In this document: positions 44,499 to 53,050 of the stretch, piece after piece
How the letters are laid out: each line of letters begins with the position of its first letter
Numbering within the stretch: position 1 is the stretch's first letter
Assembly: GCA_020635725.1 (NCBI GenBank)
Contig: JACJZF010000008.1
Location: 132,978-196,977 of the forward strand
Origin: Flavobacteriales bacterium
GTDB lineage: Bacteria > Bacteroidota > Bacteroidia > Flavobacteriales_F > PHOS-HE28
DNA length: 64,000 nt
Direction: 5' to 3'
Notes under the pieces: generated by a model
What the model was told of the DNA's origin: nothing
Database searches by the model: none
The model's input: the letters and a program-made list of their open reading frames with translations, nothing else
Program-made: the position numbers and the translations under genes

Positions 44499-46931
44499 TC
44501 AGGCACGCACTTCGGCGCCGAGCGCCTCGAGCGCCTTGCGGATGCGGCCCATGGCCTTCTCCACCTGGTCATCGGTCAGGGTCTTGGCATCATCCTGCAG
44601 CACGAAGCTGAGCGCGTAGCTCTTGCGTCCGGCCGGGAGCTTGTCGCCCTGATACACATCGAAGAGCCCGACCTCCTGGAGCAGCTTGCGTTCCGCCTGC
44701 TCCGCGGCATGCTTCAGCTCCGCGAAGCGCATGGCCTCTGGCACCAGCAGGCTCAGATCGCGCCGTACGGCAGGGAACCGCGACACCTCCTGGTAGCGGA
44801 TGCGGTGCGCGCGGCAGGCATCGAGCAGGGCCTCTTCATCGAGCTCGGCATGGTGCACAGGCTGCGCGACATCGGCACGTTTCAGCACCTCCGGCTTCAC
44901 CGTGCCGAGAACGCCGATGCGCCGTCCTGCGATATGCAGCTCCGCACAGGCATCCAGCAAGGGGTGCTCGTGGTCCTTCCACCTCGCATCCTGAAGCAGC
45001 CCTAGCGCCGCAAGGAGCGATTCGATCTCGGCTTGTCCGTCGGCGCGGTCAGCAGGCCGCCTCTTGGCGCGCCAGCTCTCCATGCCTTCATGTCCGGTGA
45101 GAGTGATCGCCAAGGTCTCTCGTTCGGCGCGCTCGTTCCCGTTCACCGTGTACACGCGCCCTCGCTCGAACAGGCGCAGATCGCGCTGCTGCCGATTGAT
45201 GTTGTGCGCCACGGCCTGCAGCGCCCCGAAGAGCATGGTCGGCCGCAAGGCATCCAGCTCCGAGCTCAGGGGGTTGCTCAGTCGGATCAGAGCGTCGCCC
45301 GCGTTGGCGTTGCTCCCGGCCATGAGCTCCGCGCTCACGAGCGAAGGGGTCATGATCTCCCGGAAGCCACAGGCCGCCAGGTGCGCACCGGTCGTTCGAC
45401 GCAGCGATTCCAGCGTGAGGGCATCGTACACCACGGGCGGCACCAGGAGCCGCGCAGGCAGCGGCACGCGGTCGAAGCCATGAATCCGCAGCACTTCCTC
45501 GATCACATCCGCTGGACGATGAACATCGACACGGTTCGTGGGCACCTGCACGAGCAGGCCCTTCGCATCGCGCTCCAGCACGCGGAAGTCGAGGAGCTCG
45601 AGCGCTTTCACGATGTCATCGGCGGCGATGGCGATGCCCGTGAGCCGCTCGACCTGCTCGAACCGGAGCCTCACCTCGGTGCGGCTCTTGCGGCCGTGAT
45701 CGATATCGGTGATGCCCGAGGAGACCCGCGCGCCGGCGACTTCCTTCAAGAGCAGGGCGGCGCGCTTCAGGGCGAACAACGTGATCTCCGGATCCGCGCC
45801 GCGCTCGAAACGGAAAGAGGCATCGGTGCTGAGCGCATGGCGGCGGGCCGTCCGGCGGATCGTAGAGGCATCGAAACAGGCGCTCTCCAGGAACACCGCC
45901 GTGGTGGTGGCGGTAACGCCGCTCCGCTCTCCGCCGAAGACGCCGGCGATGCATGCGGGCGCGGACTCATCGGCGATCACCAGGTCGTCCGCGTGCAATC
46001 TCCGCTCCTTGCCATCGAGCGTGATGAACGGCTCATCGGCGCGCGCCTTGCGCACCACGATGCGGTGCCCGGCCAACTGATCCGCGTCGAAGGCGTGAAG
46101 CGGCTGCCCGAGTTCGTGCTGCACGTAGTTGGTCACGTCCACCACGTTGTTGATCGGCTTTAGGCCGATGGCCAGCAAGCGGTCCTGCAGCCACTTCGGC
46201 GACGGGCCCACTTTCACCTGCGTGAGCGTTACACCGCAATAGCGCGGACAGGCCAGCGCATCCTTCACCTCCACCGGTGTGGCGCGCGCATCATCATCCT
46301 GCGCGTAGCCGCTCACATCGGGCAGGCGCAGTTCCAAGGCGCTCCCCTCGCGGTAGTTCACGGCCGCGATCAGGTCGCGCGCCACGCCGACATGGCACAT
46401 GGCATCGGTCCGGTTCGGGGTGAGGCCGATCTCCAGCACATGGTCGCTCACGACGCCGAGCTGCCGCGCGGCAGGATTACCGGGGACGGCCTCCGCATCG
46501 AGCACCAGGATGCCATCGTGGCTCTGACCCAGGCCCAGTTCATCCTCCGCGCAGATCATGCCTGCGCTCTCCTGCCCACGGATCTTGCTCTTCTTGATCA
46601 CCAGGCTTCCGCCATCGTGCATCCAGAGCGTGGTGCCCACGGTGGCCACCAGCACCTTCTGCCCGGCCGCCACGTTCGGCGCGCCGCATACGATCCGTAG
46701 CGGCTCTCCCTGGCCCACATACACCACGGTCAGGCTGAGCCGGTCCGCATCCGGGTGCTTCGCGCACTCGAGCACCTCGCCCACCACCACGCCTTCCAGC
46801 ATGCCCTTCACCGGCTCATGCGCCTCCACGCTCTCCACTTCAAGCCCCGTGCTGGTGAGCACAGCGGCCGCCTGCTGCGGGCTGAGGTCCGTTTCGACGT
46901 GCTGCTTGAGCCAGTTCCAGGAGATGCGCAT
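44499..46931 (-). CDS. pheT: Phenylalanyl-tRNA synthetase beta subunit
   Basis: An 810-residue subunit of the alpha2-beta2 enzyme that charges tRNA-Phe. Domains in order: the N-terminal MRISWNWLKQHVETDLSPQQAA; an OB-fold tRNA-binding domain (GEVLECAKHPDADRLSLTVVYVG, ~40-150); B3/B4 editing (~205-395, NVVDVTNYVQHELGQPLHAFD); B5 (~400-470); a synthetase-like core; and the FDX-ACB anticodon-binding domain (~715-810, FPAVRRDLSLLVPEAMRF). The ATG at 46931 matches the family start; a long in-frame extension upstream is out of character. The alpha subunit gene pheS is not adjacent, which is usual in Bacteroidota. Confidence 0.95.
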   Translation of the reverse strand: MRISWNWLKQHVETDLSPQQAAAVLTSTGLEVESVEAHEPVKGMLEGVVVGEVLECAKHPDADRLSLTVVYVGQGEPLRIVCGAPNVAAGQKVLVATVGTTLWMHDGGSLVIKKSKIRGQESAGMICAEDELGLGQSHDGILVLDAEAVPGNPAARQLGVVSDHVLEIGLTPNRTDAMCHVGVARDLIAAVNYREGSALELRLPDVSGYAQDDDARATPVEVKDALACPRYCGVTLTQVKVGPSPKWLQDRLLAIGLKPINNVVDVTNYVQHELGQPLHAFDADQLAGHRIVVRKARADEPFITLDGKERRLHADDLVIADESAPACIAGVFGGERSGVTATTTAVFLESACFDASTIRRTARRHALSTDASFRFERGADPEITLFALKRAALLLKEVAGARVSSGITDIDHGRKSRTEVRLRFEQVERLTGIAIAADDIVKALELLDFRVLERDAKGLLVQVPTNRVDVHRPADVIEEVLRIHGFDRVPLPARLLVPPVVYDALTLESLRRTTGAHLAACGFREIMTPSLVSAELMAGSNANAGDALIRLSNPLSSELDALRPTMLFGALQAVAHNINRQQRDLRLFERGRVYTVNGNERAERETLAITLTGHEGMESWRAKRRPADRADGQAEIESLLAALGLLQDARWKDHEHPLLDACAELHIAGRRIGVLGTVKPEVLKRADVAQPVHHAELDEEALLDACRAHRIRYQEVSRFPAVRRDLSLLVPEAMRFAELKHAAEQAERKLLQEVGLFDVYQGDKLPAGRKSYALSFVLQDDAKTLTDDQVEKAMGRIRKALEALGAEVRA

Positions 46932-46948
46932 GGCGGTTTGAAGGTCGG

Positions 46949-46972
46949 CGAAGATACCTGCCGGTACCTTCG
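46949..46972. promoter_or_regulatory. Divergent -7-like elements between pheT and a desaturase-like gene
   Basis: TATCTTCG on the minus strand (46949-46956) lies 17 bp before the pheT ATG. TACCTTCG on the plus strand (46965-46972) lies 7 bp before the GTG of the membrane hydroxylase gene. Both resemble TAnnTTTG in a 48-bp gap. -33 elements would have to overlap the opposite promoter. Confidence 0.4.
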
Positions 46973-46979
46973 CGGGGCC

Positions 46980-48194
46980 GTGGAATACATCGTCCTCGCC
47001 ATCCCGCTCTTCTTCCTGCTCATGGGGCTGGAATTGGCCTGGAGCGCCTGGTCGCAGCGTAAGGTGTACCGCTTCAACGATTTCGTGGCCAACATGGGCT
47101 GTGGCATCGGCTCGCAGGTGGTAGGGGCCTTCACCAAGGCCGGGATCCTGGCCATCTACCTGGCCGTGTACGATCACTGGCGCCTCTTCACGCTGCCTTC
47201 GACCCCGGTCACCTGGCTGCTCACCTTCTTGTTCGTGGACCTGCTCTACTACTGGTTCCACCGACTCAGCCACGAGGTGAACTTCCTGTGGGCGGCCCAT
47301 GTGGTGCACCACCAGAGCGAGGAGTACAACCTGAGCGTGGCGCTGCGGCAGAGCTGGTGGCAAGGGCTCTTCAGCTTCTGGTTCTACGTGCCCATCGCGT
47401 TGCTGGGGGTGCATCCGTTGGTGATCCTCACCGTGGGCGCCTTCGTCACGCTGTACCAGTTCTGGATCCATACCAAGGCGATCGGGCGCCTGGGTCCGCT
47501 CGAAGCGATCCTGAACACGCCGAGCAACCATCGCGTTCACCACGGCAGCGATCCGAAATACATCGACCGCAACCACGCGGGCACCCTGATCATCTGGGAC
47601 CGCCTCTTCGGCACCTATCAACGCGAGGAGGAGGAGCCCTTCTACGGCATCACCGCTCCGCTGCGCACCTGGGATCCGCTCACAGCGAACTTCCACTACT
47701 GGGGCGACCTCATGAAGCTGGCCCGGCGTTGCCGATCATGGTCGGATAGGGTGAAGGTCTTCCTGAAGCCACCGGGCTGGCGGCCGGTCTACCTCGGCGG
47801 GTTCGAGGGGCCGAAAGCGAAGGACAGCGCGACGTACCGGAAGTTCGATGTGGCGGTGCCGCGCGCGCTGATCGGCTACGTGGCCCTGCAGTTCGTGTTG
47901 ATGCTCGGGCTCACCACCTACTTCCTCTTCCAGCAACAGCGCATGCAGGCGCTGGACCAGTGGCTCATCGCCGCGCTGATCGTGTGGTGGCTGATGGATC
48001 TGGGCGTGCTCCTCGATGCGCGGCCTTGGGCGCTCTGGAGCGAAGCGCTGCGCGTGATGGTCGCAGGTCTTCTGCTCTTCTCCATGTCCTTCATTCCTTC
48101 GCCGGCATGGCGCGTTTCGGCCACAGGCGCGCTGGTGCTGCTCACGCTGGCCCATCTGTTGATCGCGCGTGCGGCGCTCGCCCCCTCCCGATGA
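46980..48194 (+). CDS. Sterol desaturase/fatty acid hydroxylase superfamily membrane protein
   Basis: A 404-residue protein with about eight membrane segments. The di-iron histidine clusters are intact: HRLSHE near residue 94, HVVHH near 108 and HRVHH near 185. These proteins oxidise lipid acyl or alkyl chains; Bacteroidota relatives include alkylglycerol monooxygenase-like enzymes. The C-terminal third adds three membrane segments not needed for the catalytic core. It starts with GTG at 46980 in the pheT divergent gap. Its stop overlaps the GNAT start (ATGA), and a YhhN/lysoplasmalogenase-like gene follows, so an ether-lipid or plasmalogen-related role is possible (inference). Confidence 0.88.
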   Translation: MEYIVLAIPLFFLLMGLELAWSAWSQRKVYRFNDFVANMGCGIGSQVVGAFTKAGILAIYLAVYDHWRLFTLPSTPVTWLLTFLFVDLLYYWFHRLSHEVNFLWAAHVVHHQSEEYNLSVALRQSWWQGLFSFWFYVPIALLGVHPLVILTVGAFVTLYQFWIHTKAIGRLGPLEAILNTPSNHRVHHGSDPKYIDRNHAGTLIIWDRLFGTYQREEEEPFYGITAPLRTWDPLTANFHYWGDLMKLARRCRSWSDRVKVFLKPPGWRPVYLGGFEGPKAKDSATYRKFDVAVPRALIGYVALQFVLMLGLTTYFLFQQQRMQALDQWLIAALIVWWLMDLGVLLDARPWALWSEALRVMVAGLLLFSMSFIPSPAWRVSATGALVLLTLAHLLIARAALAPSR

Positions 48195-48730
48195 TCCGAT
48201 TGCCCATCCCTTCGCTGCTCGGCCTGCGTACCGAACGACTGCGCTTCCGTCCGCTCACCGCGGCCGATACCGCATGGTGGATGGCGTACATCAGTGACTC
48301 AGAAGCCATCCGCTTCATGCCCTTCCGACAAGGCAACGCGGAGGATTGCGCACTGATGATCCAACGATCGCTCGATCGCTATGCGCGCGATGGCAGCGGG
48401 CTGCACGCGTTGGAACTGCTGAGCACCGGCGAACCCGTGGGCCAATGCGGCCTGCTCACGCAGGAGGTGGATGGCGTGCAGGAACTGGAGATCGGCTACC
48501 ACTTGTTGCCGGACTGCCGGGGCAAGGGCTACGCCACCGAGGCTGCCGCGGCGTGCAGGCGTTTCGCCGAAGAGCGGGATCTCGCGCCATCGGTGATCTC
48601 CCTGATCGACCCCGGTAATACCAAGAGCCAAGCCGTGGCCCTGCGCAACGGCATGAGACCTGGGAAGCGCACGGTGCATCGCGGCGTGGAAGCGATCGTG
48701 TTCCGCAGCGCACGTGCCGGTGGCGCCTAA
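48191..48730 (+). CDS. GNAT-family N-acetyltransferase (RimJ/RimL type)
   Basis: A 179-residue enzyme. LRTERLRFRPLTAADTAWW at the N-terminus, EIGYHLLPDCRGKGYATEAAAACRRFA (acetyl-CoA pyrophosphate loop) and SLIDPGNTKSQAVALRNGM are typical of the acetyltransferase_3 subgroup, which acetylates small molecules or protein N-termini. The ATG overlaps the preceding stop. Substrate unknown. Confidence 0.88.
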   Translation: MIRLPIPSLLGLRTERLRFRPLTAADTAWWMAYISDSEAIRFMPFRQGNAEDCALMIQRSLDRYARDGSGLHALELLSTGEPVGQCGLLTQEVDGVQELEIGYHLLPDCRGKGYATEAAAACRRFAEERDLAPSVISLIDPGNTKSQAVALRNGMRPGKRTVHRGVEAIVFRSARAGGA

Positions 48731-48747
48731 CTTGCCGCCGCACTCCG

Positions 48748-49479
48748 ATGGATATCAAGCGCAGCAACCTCATCAACGGCGTGGTTTACGCGGCGGCCAC
48801 GCTCGGCACCATCATCGGGGAGCGCCGGGGCATGCACGACCTGGTTTACGTGTGCAAGCCGCTGATGATGGTGGTGCTCGGGAGCTGGTTCTTCTTCAAC
48901 AGTCGGCGCTTCGGGGACCGCTTCACCTTGCTGATCCAGGCCGGGCTGTTCTTCTCGCTGCTGGGCGACCTGGCGCTCATGTTCGACCACGTGGACCAAT
49001 TCTACTTCCTCATCGGACTGGGCGCCTTCCTGATCGCCCAGATGTGCTACACCCTCGGGTTCGCGCAGAACATCGCCGATGCGGGCAACAGCCCGGGCTT
49101 GCTCATCGGCCTGTTCATGTCGGCGATCATCATCACCTACGGCGTCATCTTCGGGCTGGACCTGCTCGACCATGCCGATGAGACCTTGCTGGTGCCGGTG
49201 GGCATCTATGCGGTGGCCATCACGCTCATGGGCGTAGCGGCCGCGTTGCGATTCGGCCGCACCTACCTGCCCAGCTTCATCATGGTGATGGCCGGCGCGC
49301 TGCTCTTCATCACCAGCGACAGCATCCTGGCCACGCACCGTTTCGTGCGCGTGGTGGACCATGCCTCCTGGTCCGTGCTGCTCACCTACGCCGCCGCGCA
49401 ATACCTGATCGCGCGCGGCTGCCTGCGGCATGTGCTCGACCCTGAGGAGGTGCGCCGCCGCGCCGCGCTCAACACGTGA
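48748..49479 (+). CDS. YhhN-family membrane protein (lysoplasmalogenase-like)
   Basis: A 243-residue protein with about eight membrane segments covering most of its length. GLFFSLLGDLALMF, FLIGLGAFLIAQMCYTLGF and AGALLFITSDSILA carry the conserved Asp residues and small-residue helices of the YhhN/TMEM86 family; TMEM86B is a lysoplasmalogenase. A TAACTTGC -7-like element lies 12 bp before the ATG. It may act with the hydroxylase-type gene two genes upstream in ether-lipid metabolism (inference). It converges with recG (3-bp gap). Confidence 0.85.
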   Translation: MDIKRSNLINGVVYAAATLGTIIGERRGMHDLVYVCKPLMMVVLGSWFFFNSRRFGDRFTLLIQAGLFFSLLGDLALMFDHVDQFYFLIGLGAFLIAQMCYTLGFAQNIADAGNSPGLLIGLFMSAIIITYGVIFGLDLLDHADETLLVPVGIYAVAITLMGVAAALRFGRTYLPSFIMVMAGALLFITSDSILATHRFVRVVDHASWSVLLTYAAAQYLIARGCLRHVLDPEEVRRRAALNT

Positions 49480-49482
49480 GCA

Positions 49483-51618
49483 TCAGCTGATCCGCCCCCA
49501 GGCCACATCGTCCTTGCGCTCGCGCATGGCCCGGGCGATGGGCGCATGTCGTGGCTCCTGCAAGGCCGGGTCCTCATCGAGCACGCGCTGCGCGGCCTGC
49601 CGGGCGCTGGCCAGGAGCTCGGCATCCTCTACCAGGTCGGCGATGCGCAATTGCGGGATACCGCTCTGCTGCGTGCCCATGAGGTCGCCAGGGCCGCGCA
49701 AGCGCAGGTCGGCCTCGGCGATCTCGAAGCCATCGTTGGTGCGCACCATGGTGGCCAGCCGTGTGCGCGCGTCCTGCGAGAGCTTGTCGCCGGTCATCAG
49801 GATGCAATAGCTCTGCTCGGCGCCCCGTCCCACGCGGCCACGCAGCTGGTGCAGCTGGCTCAGGCCGAAGCGCTCGGCGTTCTCGATCACCATCACGCTG
49901 GCGTTCGGCACGTCCACGCCCACCTCGATCACCGTGGTGCTCACCAGCACGTTGGTCTCACCCTTCTTGAAGCGCGCCATCTCGTAGTCCTTCGTCTCAT
50001 GATCCATGCGCCCGTGCACGATGCCCACCGCGTAGCGGGGCAGCGGGAAGCGCCGGCTCAGGCTCTCGAAGCCATCCATCACGTGCTTCAGGTCCATCTT
50101 CTCGCTCTCCTCGATCAAGGGGTACACCACGTACACCTGACGGCCCTTCTCCATCTCCTCCTCCAGGAAGCCGAACACGGCGTTGCGCGCGCCATCGAAG
50201 CGGTGCACGGTGCGGATGGGCTTGCGGCCCGGCGGGAGCTCATCGATCACGCTGGTCTCCAGGTCGCCGTAGATCGTCATGGCCAGCGTGCGCGGGATGG
50301 GCGTGGCGGTCATCACCAGCACATGCGGCGGCACCTCGCTCTTGGCCCAGAGGCGCGCGCGCTGCGCCACGCCGAAGCGGTGCTGCTCATCGATCACCAC
50401 CAGGCCCAGGCGATCGAAGACCACACGGTCCTCCAGCAGGGCATGCGTGCCCACGATGATGTGCACCTCGCCCATGCGCAGCGCGGTGAGCAGGCTCTTG
50501 CGCTCGCCTTGTTTGGTGCTGCCCGTGAGCAGGCGCACCACCACGGGCATATCGCCGAGCATGCGTGTGATGGTGGCGAAGTGCTGCTGCGCGAGGATCT
50601 CCGTGGGCGCCATGAGCGCGGCCTGGTAGCCATTGTCCAGCGCGATGAGCATGCTGAGCAGCCCCACCAGGGTCTTGCCGCTGCCCACATCGCCCTGCAG
50701 CAGGCGGTTCATCTGGCGCCCATCGGCCATGTCCTTGCGGATCTCCTTCACCACGCGTTTCTGCGCGCCGGTGAGCTCGAAGGGCAGCTGCTCGGCGTAG
50801 AACTGATTGAGCCGTTCGCCCACGCGCGCGAACACATGGCCGCGGACGCTCTGCTGGGTGAGCTGCTTCTGCTTCAGCAACGCCAGCTGGATGAAGAAGA
50901 GCTCCTCGAACTTCAGTCGTCTTCGCGCGAGCTCCAGCTGCTGCGCGTCTAATGGCGCATGCACCTGGCGGAAAGCCTCCTCGCGCGAGATGCCACCCAG
51001 CCATTGCACGTGCTCCTGGCCGAGCGTCTCGGGAATCAAACCGGATGTTTGCGGCAGCAGGGCCTTCAGCAGCTTCCAGATGGCGCGGCTGGTGAGGCCC
51101 TTCGCGGCGAGCTTCTCCGTGGTGCTGTACACCGGCTGCAGAGCGGCATCGAGGCCTTGGTCCCAAGTTGCGGCCAGCTCGAGCTCCGGATGCGGCATGT
51201 TCACCTTGCCCTTGAAGCTGCCGGGCCGGCCGAAGACGATGTACTCCTCGCCCGTCTTGAGCGACTGCTGCAGCCACTTCAGGCCCTTGAACCACACGAG
51301 CTCCACGCTGCCCGTGGCATCGGTGAAGGTGGCGGTCATGCGACGGCCCTGCTTCTCGCCCACCATGCGCCACTGGCCAATGCGGCCGCGCAACTGCACC
51401 TGGCTGTGCTCCTCCACCTGCGCCGCCAGATCCCGCGCCGTGTGGAAGCGGCTGCGATCGATGTACCGGAAAGGAAAATGGAGCAGCAGGTCGCGGAAGG
51501 TGCCGATGCCGAGCTCCTTGCGCAGCAGCTCGCCGCGTTGGGGCCCCACGCCTTTGAGGAATTCGATCGGGCTCTCCAGCAGGTCCTGCACGGGTGAAAA
51601 GTACCATGCGCCGCGCAC
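49483..51618 (-). CDS. recG: ATP-dependent DNA helicase RecG
   Basis: A 711-residue helicase that reverses stalled forks and processes recombination branches. The N-terminal wedge domain begins FLKGVGPQRGELLRKELGI with an OB fold to about residue 200. The helicase core has NRLLQGDVGSGKTLVGL (Walker A), VVIDEQHRFG (DEQH box, typical of RecG), MTATPIPRTLAMTIYGD, and the C-terminal helicase motifs VGVDVPNASVMVIENAERFGLSQLHQLRGRVGRG. Two GTG starts are possible, 51618 and 51591; the second (VQDLLESPIEFLKG) fits the family start better. It diverges from a membrane protein gene with a 16-bp gap. Confidence 0.95.
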   Translation of the reverse strand: MRGAWYFSPVQDLLESPIEFLKGVGPQRGELLRKELGIGTFRDLLLHFPFRYIDRSRFHTARDLAAQVEEHSQVQLRGRIGQWRMVGEKQGRRMTATFTDATGSVELVWFKGLKWLQQSLKTGEEYIVFGRPGSFKGKVNMPHPELELAATWDQGLDAALQPVYSTTEKLAAKGLTSRAIWKLLKALLPQTSGLIPETLGQEHVQWLGGISREEAFRQVHAPLDAQQLELARRRLKFEELFFIQLALLKQKQLTQQSVRGHVFARVGERLNQFYAEQLPFELTGAQKRVVKEIRKDMADGRQMNRLLQGDVGSGKTLVGLLSMLIALDNGYQAALMAPTEILAQQHFATITRMLGDMPVVVRLLTGSTKQGERKSLLTALRMGEVHIIVGTHALLEDRVVFDRLGLVVIDEQHRFGVAQRARLWAKSEVPPHVLVMTATPIPRTLAMTIYGDLETSVIDELPPGRKPIRTVHRFDGARNAVFGFLEEEMEKGRQVYVVYPLIEESEKMDLKHVMDGFESLSRRFPLPRYAVGIVHGRMDHETKDYEMARFKKGETNVLVSTTVIEVGVDVPNASVMVIENAERFGLSQLHQLRGRVGRGAEQSYCILMTGDKLSQDARTRLATMVRTNDGFEIAEADLRLRGPGDLMGTQQSGIPQLRIADLVEDAELLASARQAAQRVLDEDPALQEPRHAPIARAMRERKDDVAWGRIS

Positions 51619-51634
51619 CGCTTACTTTGATGCG

Positions 51635-53050
51635 ATGGCCAACGGATCAATCGCGGCACCTGCCCCGGAGCATCGGCGGATGGCCTGGGTCATCGGCGGC
51701 GTGGTGCTGGCCTACCTAGCGGTATTCGCCTGGCGCTTCGCTGAAGAACGCCTCTACGCCGACAGCGGCTACTACCTGGCACGCGTGATCAACGAGGGTG
51801 CCTTCCGCATCGAGCACGGCCGATGGGTGCTCGCGCTCGCGCAGCTCCCCGCGTGGCTCGGCGCGAAGCTGGGCCTGAGCCTGCGCGCGCTGATCCTCCT
51901 CCAATCGCTCGCCAACGTGCTGTGGATGGCGATCGCCATGCTGATCGCCGGATTCGCGCTGCGCGACGCCCGCGCCGTGATCGCCATCGCGCTGCTGCAT
52001 GTGATCGGGCTCTCCGACGGACTCTTCTGCCCGGTCTTCGAACTGTACTTCGCCGCCGACCTGCTGGTGCTCTTCGTGGCACTGCTTCGCTCAACGGCCG
52101 CTCGTGAGCCTTACCGCATGATCGCGCTGGTGGCGCTGCTGCTGCTCATCGCCAGCAGTCATCTCTTCGCCGCCGCACTGCTCGCCGGGATCATCATCCT
52201 GCATCTCGATCGGCTCGAACGGAAGCAATCGCTCACCCTGGGCCTGGTGCTCATCGCGCAGCTCACGGTGCATGCATTCACCCTGTCGGCGTATGAGAAG
52301 GATCACCTGGCCTTCGTGAAAAGGCTCGATGCCCATGCGCTGGCTGCTTGGCTGCGACCCGACACCTGGGGCGATGCGTTCGCGTACGTTTCCCTTCACT
52401 ATCCGGATGCATTGCTGCTCGCGCTGGTGACCATGGTGCTCCTCTTCCGTCAACGGCAGGGTTGGCAGGCGGCCTTCATCATCGCGTTCCTCCTCACCGC
52501 CACGGGGCTCATCCTGCTGAAAGAGCCCGGCTTCCTGCACGACCGGTACCGCGAGCAGCTCAACTTCCCGGTGGTGGCGTGGTTGACTCTCATGCTCACC
52601 TTCTTCGTCGATTGGAGCGGCAAGAGACATGCTGTGCTCATCACGCTGATGGCGCTCATCTTGGGTTATCGCGTGGTCGAGGCCGAGCGCCTGGCTCCGT
52701 TCTACCAGGAGCGCACCGCGTGGATCAAGCAGCAGATAACGCTCGCGCAGCAGCACCATCTGACCAAGGCCATCGTCACCACACCGGTGTACTTCGGCCC
52801 GGCCGATCATGCGATTGAGGCAGGCTGGTCGCTGCCGGTCGAGAGCCTGCTGCTCTCCGCCACGGAATCCCGGTCTTCCACTGTTTCGGTCATCGGCACG
52901 CAGGACCTGCAATGCCCGGGTGTGGCGCAGGGGCTCGATGAGCTGGTCTTCCGCTGCTGGGACATCGTACCCGCGCGGTGGCTCGATGAGCGTTGGTTCT
53001 CCCCTCCTCACGGCCGCTATGTCCCGCTCCCTGCCGAGCCGTCCCGATGA
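51635..53050 (+). CDS. Multi-pass membrane protein, first of a tandem paralogous pair (GT-C-like)
   Basis: A 471-residue protein with about ten membrane segments and a soluble C-terminal tail of about 110 residues. After TM1 comes RFAEERLYADSGYYLARVINEGAFRIEHGRW, an acidic first loop at the position used by GT-C glycosyltransferases, and later GLSDGLFCPVFELYFAADL. The tail contains CPGVAQGLDELVFRCWDIVPARW. The same motifs recur in the next gene, so the two are duplicates. The stop overlaps the next start (ATGA). It could be a glycosyltransferase or an envelope protein of that fold; the substrate is unknown. Confidence 0.75.
   Translation: MANGSIAAPAPEHRRMAWVIGGVVLAYLAVFAWRFAEERLYADSGYYLARVINEGAFRIEHGRWVLALAQLPAWLGAKLGLSLRALILLQSLANVLWMAIAMLIAGFALRDARAVIAIALLHVIGLSDGLFCPVFELYFAADLLVLFVALLRSTAAREPYRMIALVALLLLIASSHLFAAALLAGIIILHLDRLERKQSLTLGLVLIAQLTVHAFTLSAYEKDHLAFVKRLDAHALAAWLRPDTWGDAFAYVSLHYPDALLLALVTMVLLFRQRQGWQAAFIIAFLLTATGLILLKEPGFLHDRYREQLNFPVVAWLTLMLTFFVDWSGKRHAVLITLMALILGYRVVEAERLAPFYQERTAWIKQQITLAQQHHLTKAIVTTPVYFGPADHAIEAGWSLPVESLLLSATESRSSTVSVIGTQDLQCPGVAQGLDELVFRCWDIVPARWLDERWFSPPHGRYVPLPAEPSR

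Noticed and set aside
46932..47696. Upstream extension of pheT to 47696
   Set aside because: The extension lies opposite a membrane hydroxylase gene with intact His motifs, and PheT homologues begin at MRISWNWL.
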